Shown here: piece by piece, positions 63,834 through 64,000 of the stretch
Layout of the letters: each line of letters starts with the position of its first letter
Numbering within the stretch: the first letter of the stretch is position 1
From: Gloeocapsa sp. PCC 73106
GTDB taxonomy: Bacteria > Cyanobacteriota > Cyanobacteriia > Cyanobacteriales > Gloeocapsaceae
DNA length: 64,000 nt
Assembly: GCF_000332035.1 (NCBI RefSeq)
Contig: NZ_ALVY01000224.1
Span: 19,897-83,896, forward strand
Direction of reading: 5' to 3'
Translations under genes and position numbers: made by a program
Notes under the pieces: model-generated
The model's database searches: none
What the model was told of the DNA's origin: nothing
What the model saw: the letters and a program-made list of their open reading frames with translations, nothing else

Positions 63834-64000
63834 GAGTTGCTCTCAAGAAAATAAAGAGGTAAAATATGAATATCTCAGAAGCTACTAGTACATAAAGTAC
63901 TATCAAAGCTTAGGAAGTTGAGATACTTAGGTTTTAAAAGCCTGTTTGGCAACAAGCAGGTTTACTGAGTACGCTATGAGTCGAAGGACCCCGTATTCAG

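Overview
The window is chromosomal DNA from a cyanobacterium. Signs are two phycobilisome rod linkers plus CpcD, Ycf54 and Ycf66 family proteins, carotenoid genes (crtH, crtE), a split housekeeping gene order and many copies of the HIP1-type octamer GCGATCGC inside and between genes. The gene set fits a phycobilisome-containing, probably Chroococcales-like species; I cannot name the species.

Layout. 0-8.9 kb is core: the end of clpC, a DUF502 membrane protein, nusB, ftsY, a GAF-PP2C phosphatase, argH-NUDIX, crtH and a 5-formyl-THF cyclo-ligase. Upstream of crtH lies a compact small-RNA unit (Fur-box-like promoter, CU-rich 5' part, U9 terminator) resembling the iron-stress RNA IsaR1. 8.9-17.1 kb is an accessory island of surface proteins: a DUF4347/beta-helix/RTX protein, a broken TPR gene, an orphan sodX-type protease and a 1354-residue haemagglutinin-like exoprotein. 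It is bounded by two copies of the 3' end of the cyclo-ligase gene. 17.2-19.7 kb is core (crtE, DUF212, ycf54, pdxJ). 20.4-23.1 kb holds an FG-GAP/Calx-beta adhesin. 23.3-32.9 kb has ppk2, a response regulator with a K+ channel, argD, a phytoene-synthase-like gene, a UbiH-like hydroxylase and the rod linker cluster. 33.4-34.3 kb is a gene graveyard (IS982, cadD and SLC13 remnants). 34.3-40.1 kb is mobA, an MnmC-like methyltransferase, an HD-GYP regulator, glmU and glycerate kinase.

40.3-43.5 kb is a copper module transcribed leftward: a small metal chaperone, a copper P-type ATPase, a 26-residue membrane peptide and a membrane cupredoxin, behind a MerR-type promoter with a 20-bp spacer. 45.8-51.0 kb is the most interesting region: a guanidine assimilation operon. 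An exact NtcA site (GTA-N8-TAC, 22 bp before a -10 box) is followed by a guanidine-I (ykkC) riboswitch, then the Ni-dependent guanidine hydrolase, two HypA/HypB-like nickel chaperones and a complete ABC importer. Together these would sense nitrogen status and guanidine, import it, mature the nickel enzyme and release urea plus ammonia.

51-57 kb carries a DUF5602 protein, a collapsed pseudogene copy of the capsule-type gene that lies 2.4 kb downstream, DUF2092 and DUF6515 proteins, an IS remnant and a glycosyltransferase. 57-64 kb, mostly leftward, has a Uma2 nuclease, two TolB-like lipoproteins, a Ycf66 protein and a stress cassette (PRC-barrel protein, large-subunit catalase, Dps, GlsB/YeaQ), ending in a region with a strong hairpin and 10-bp phased repeats.
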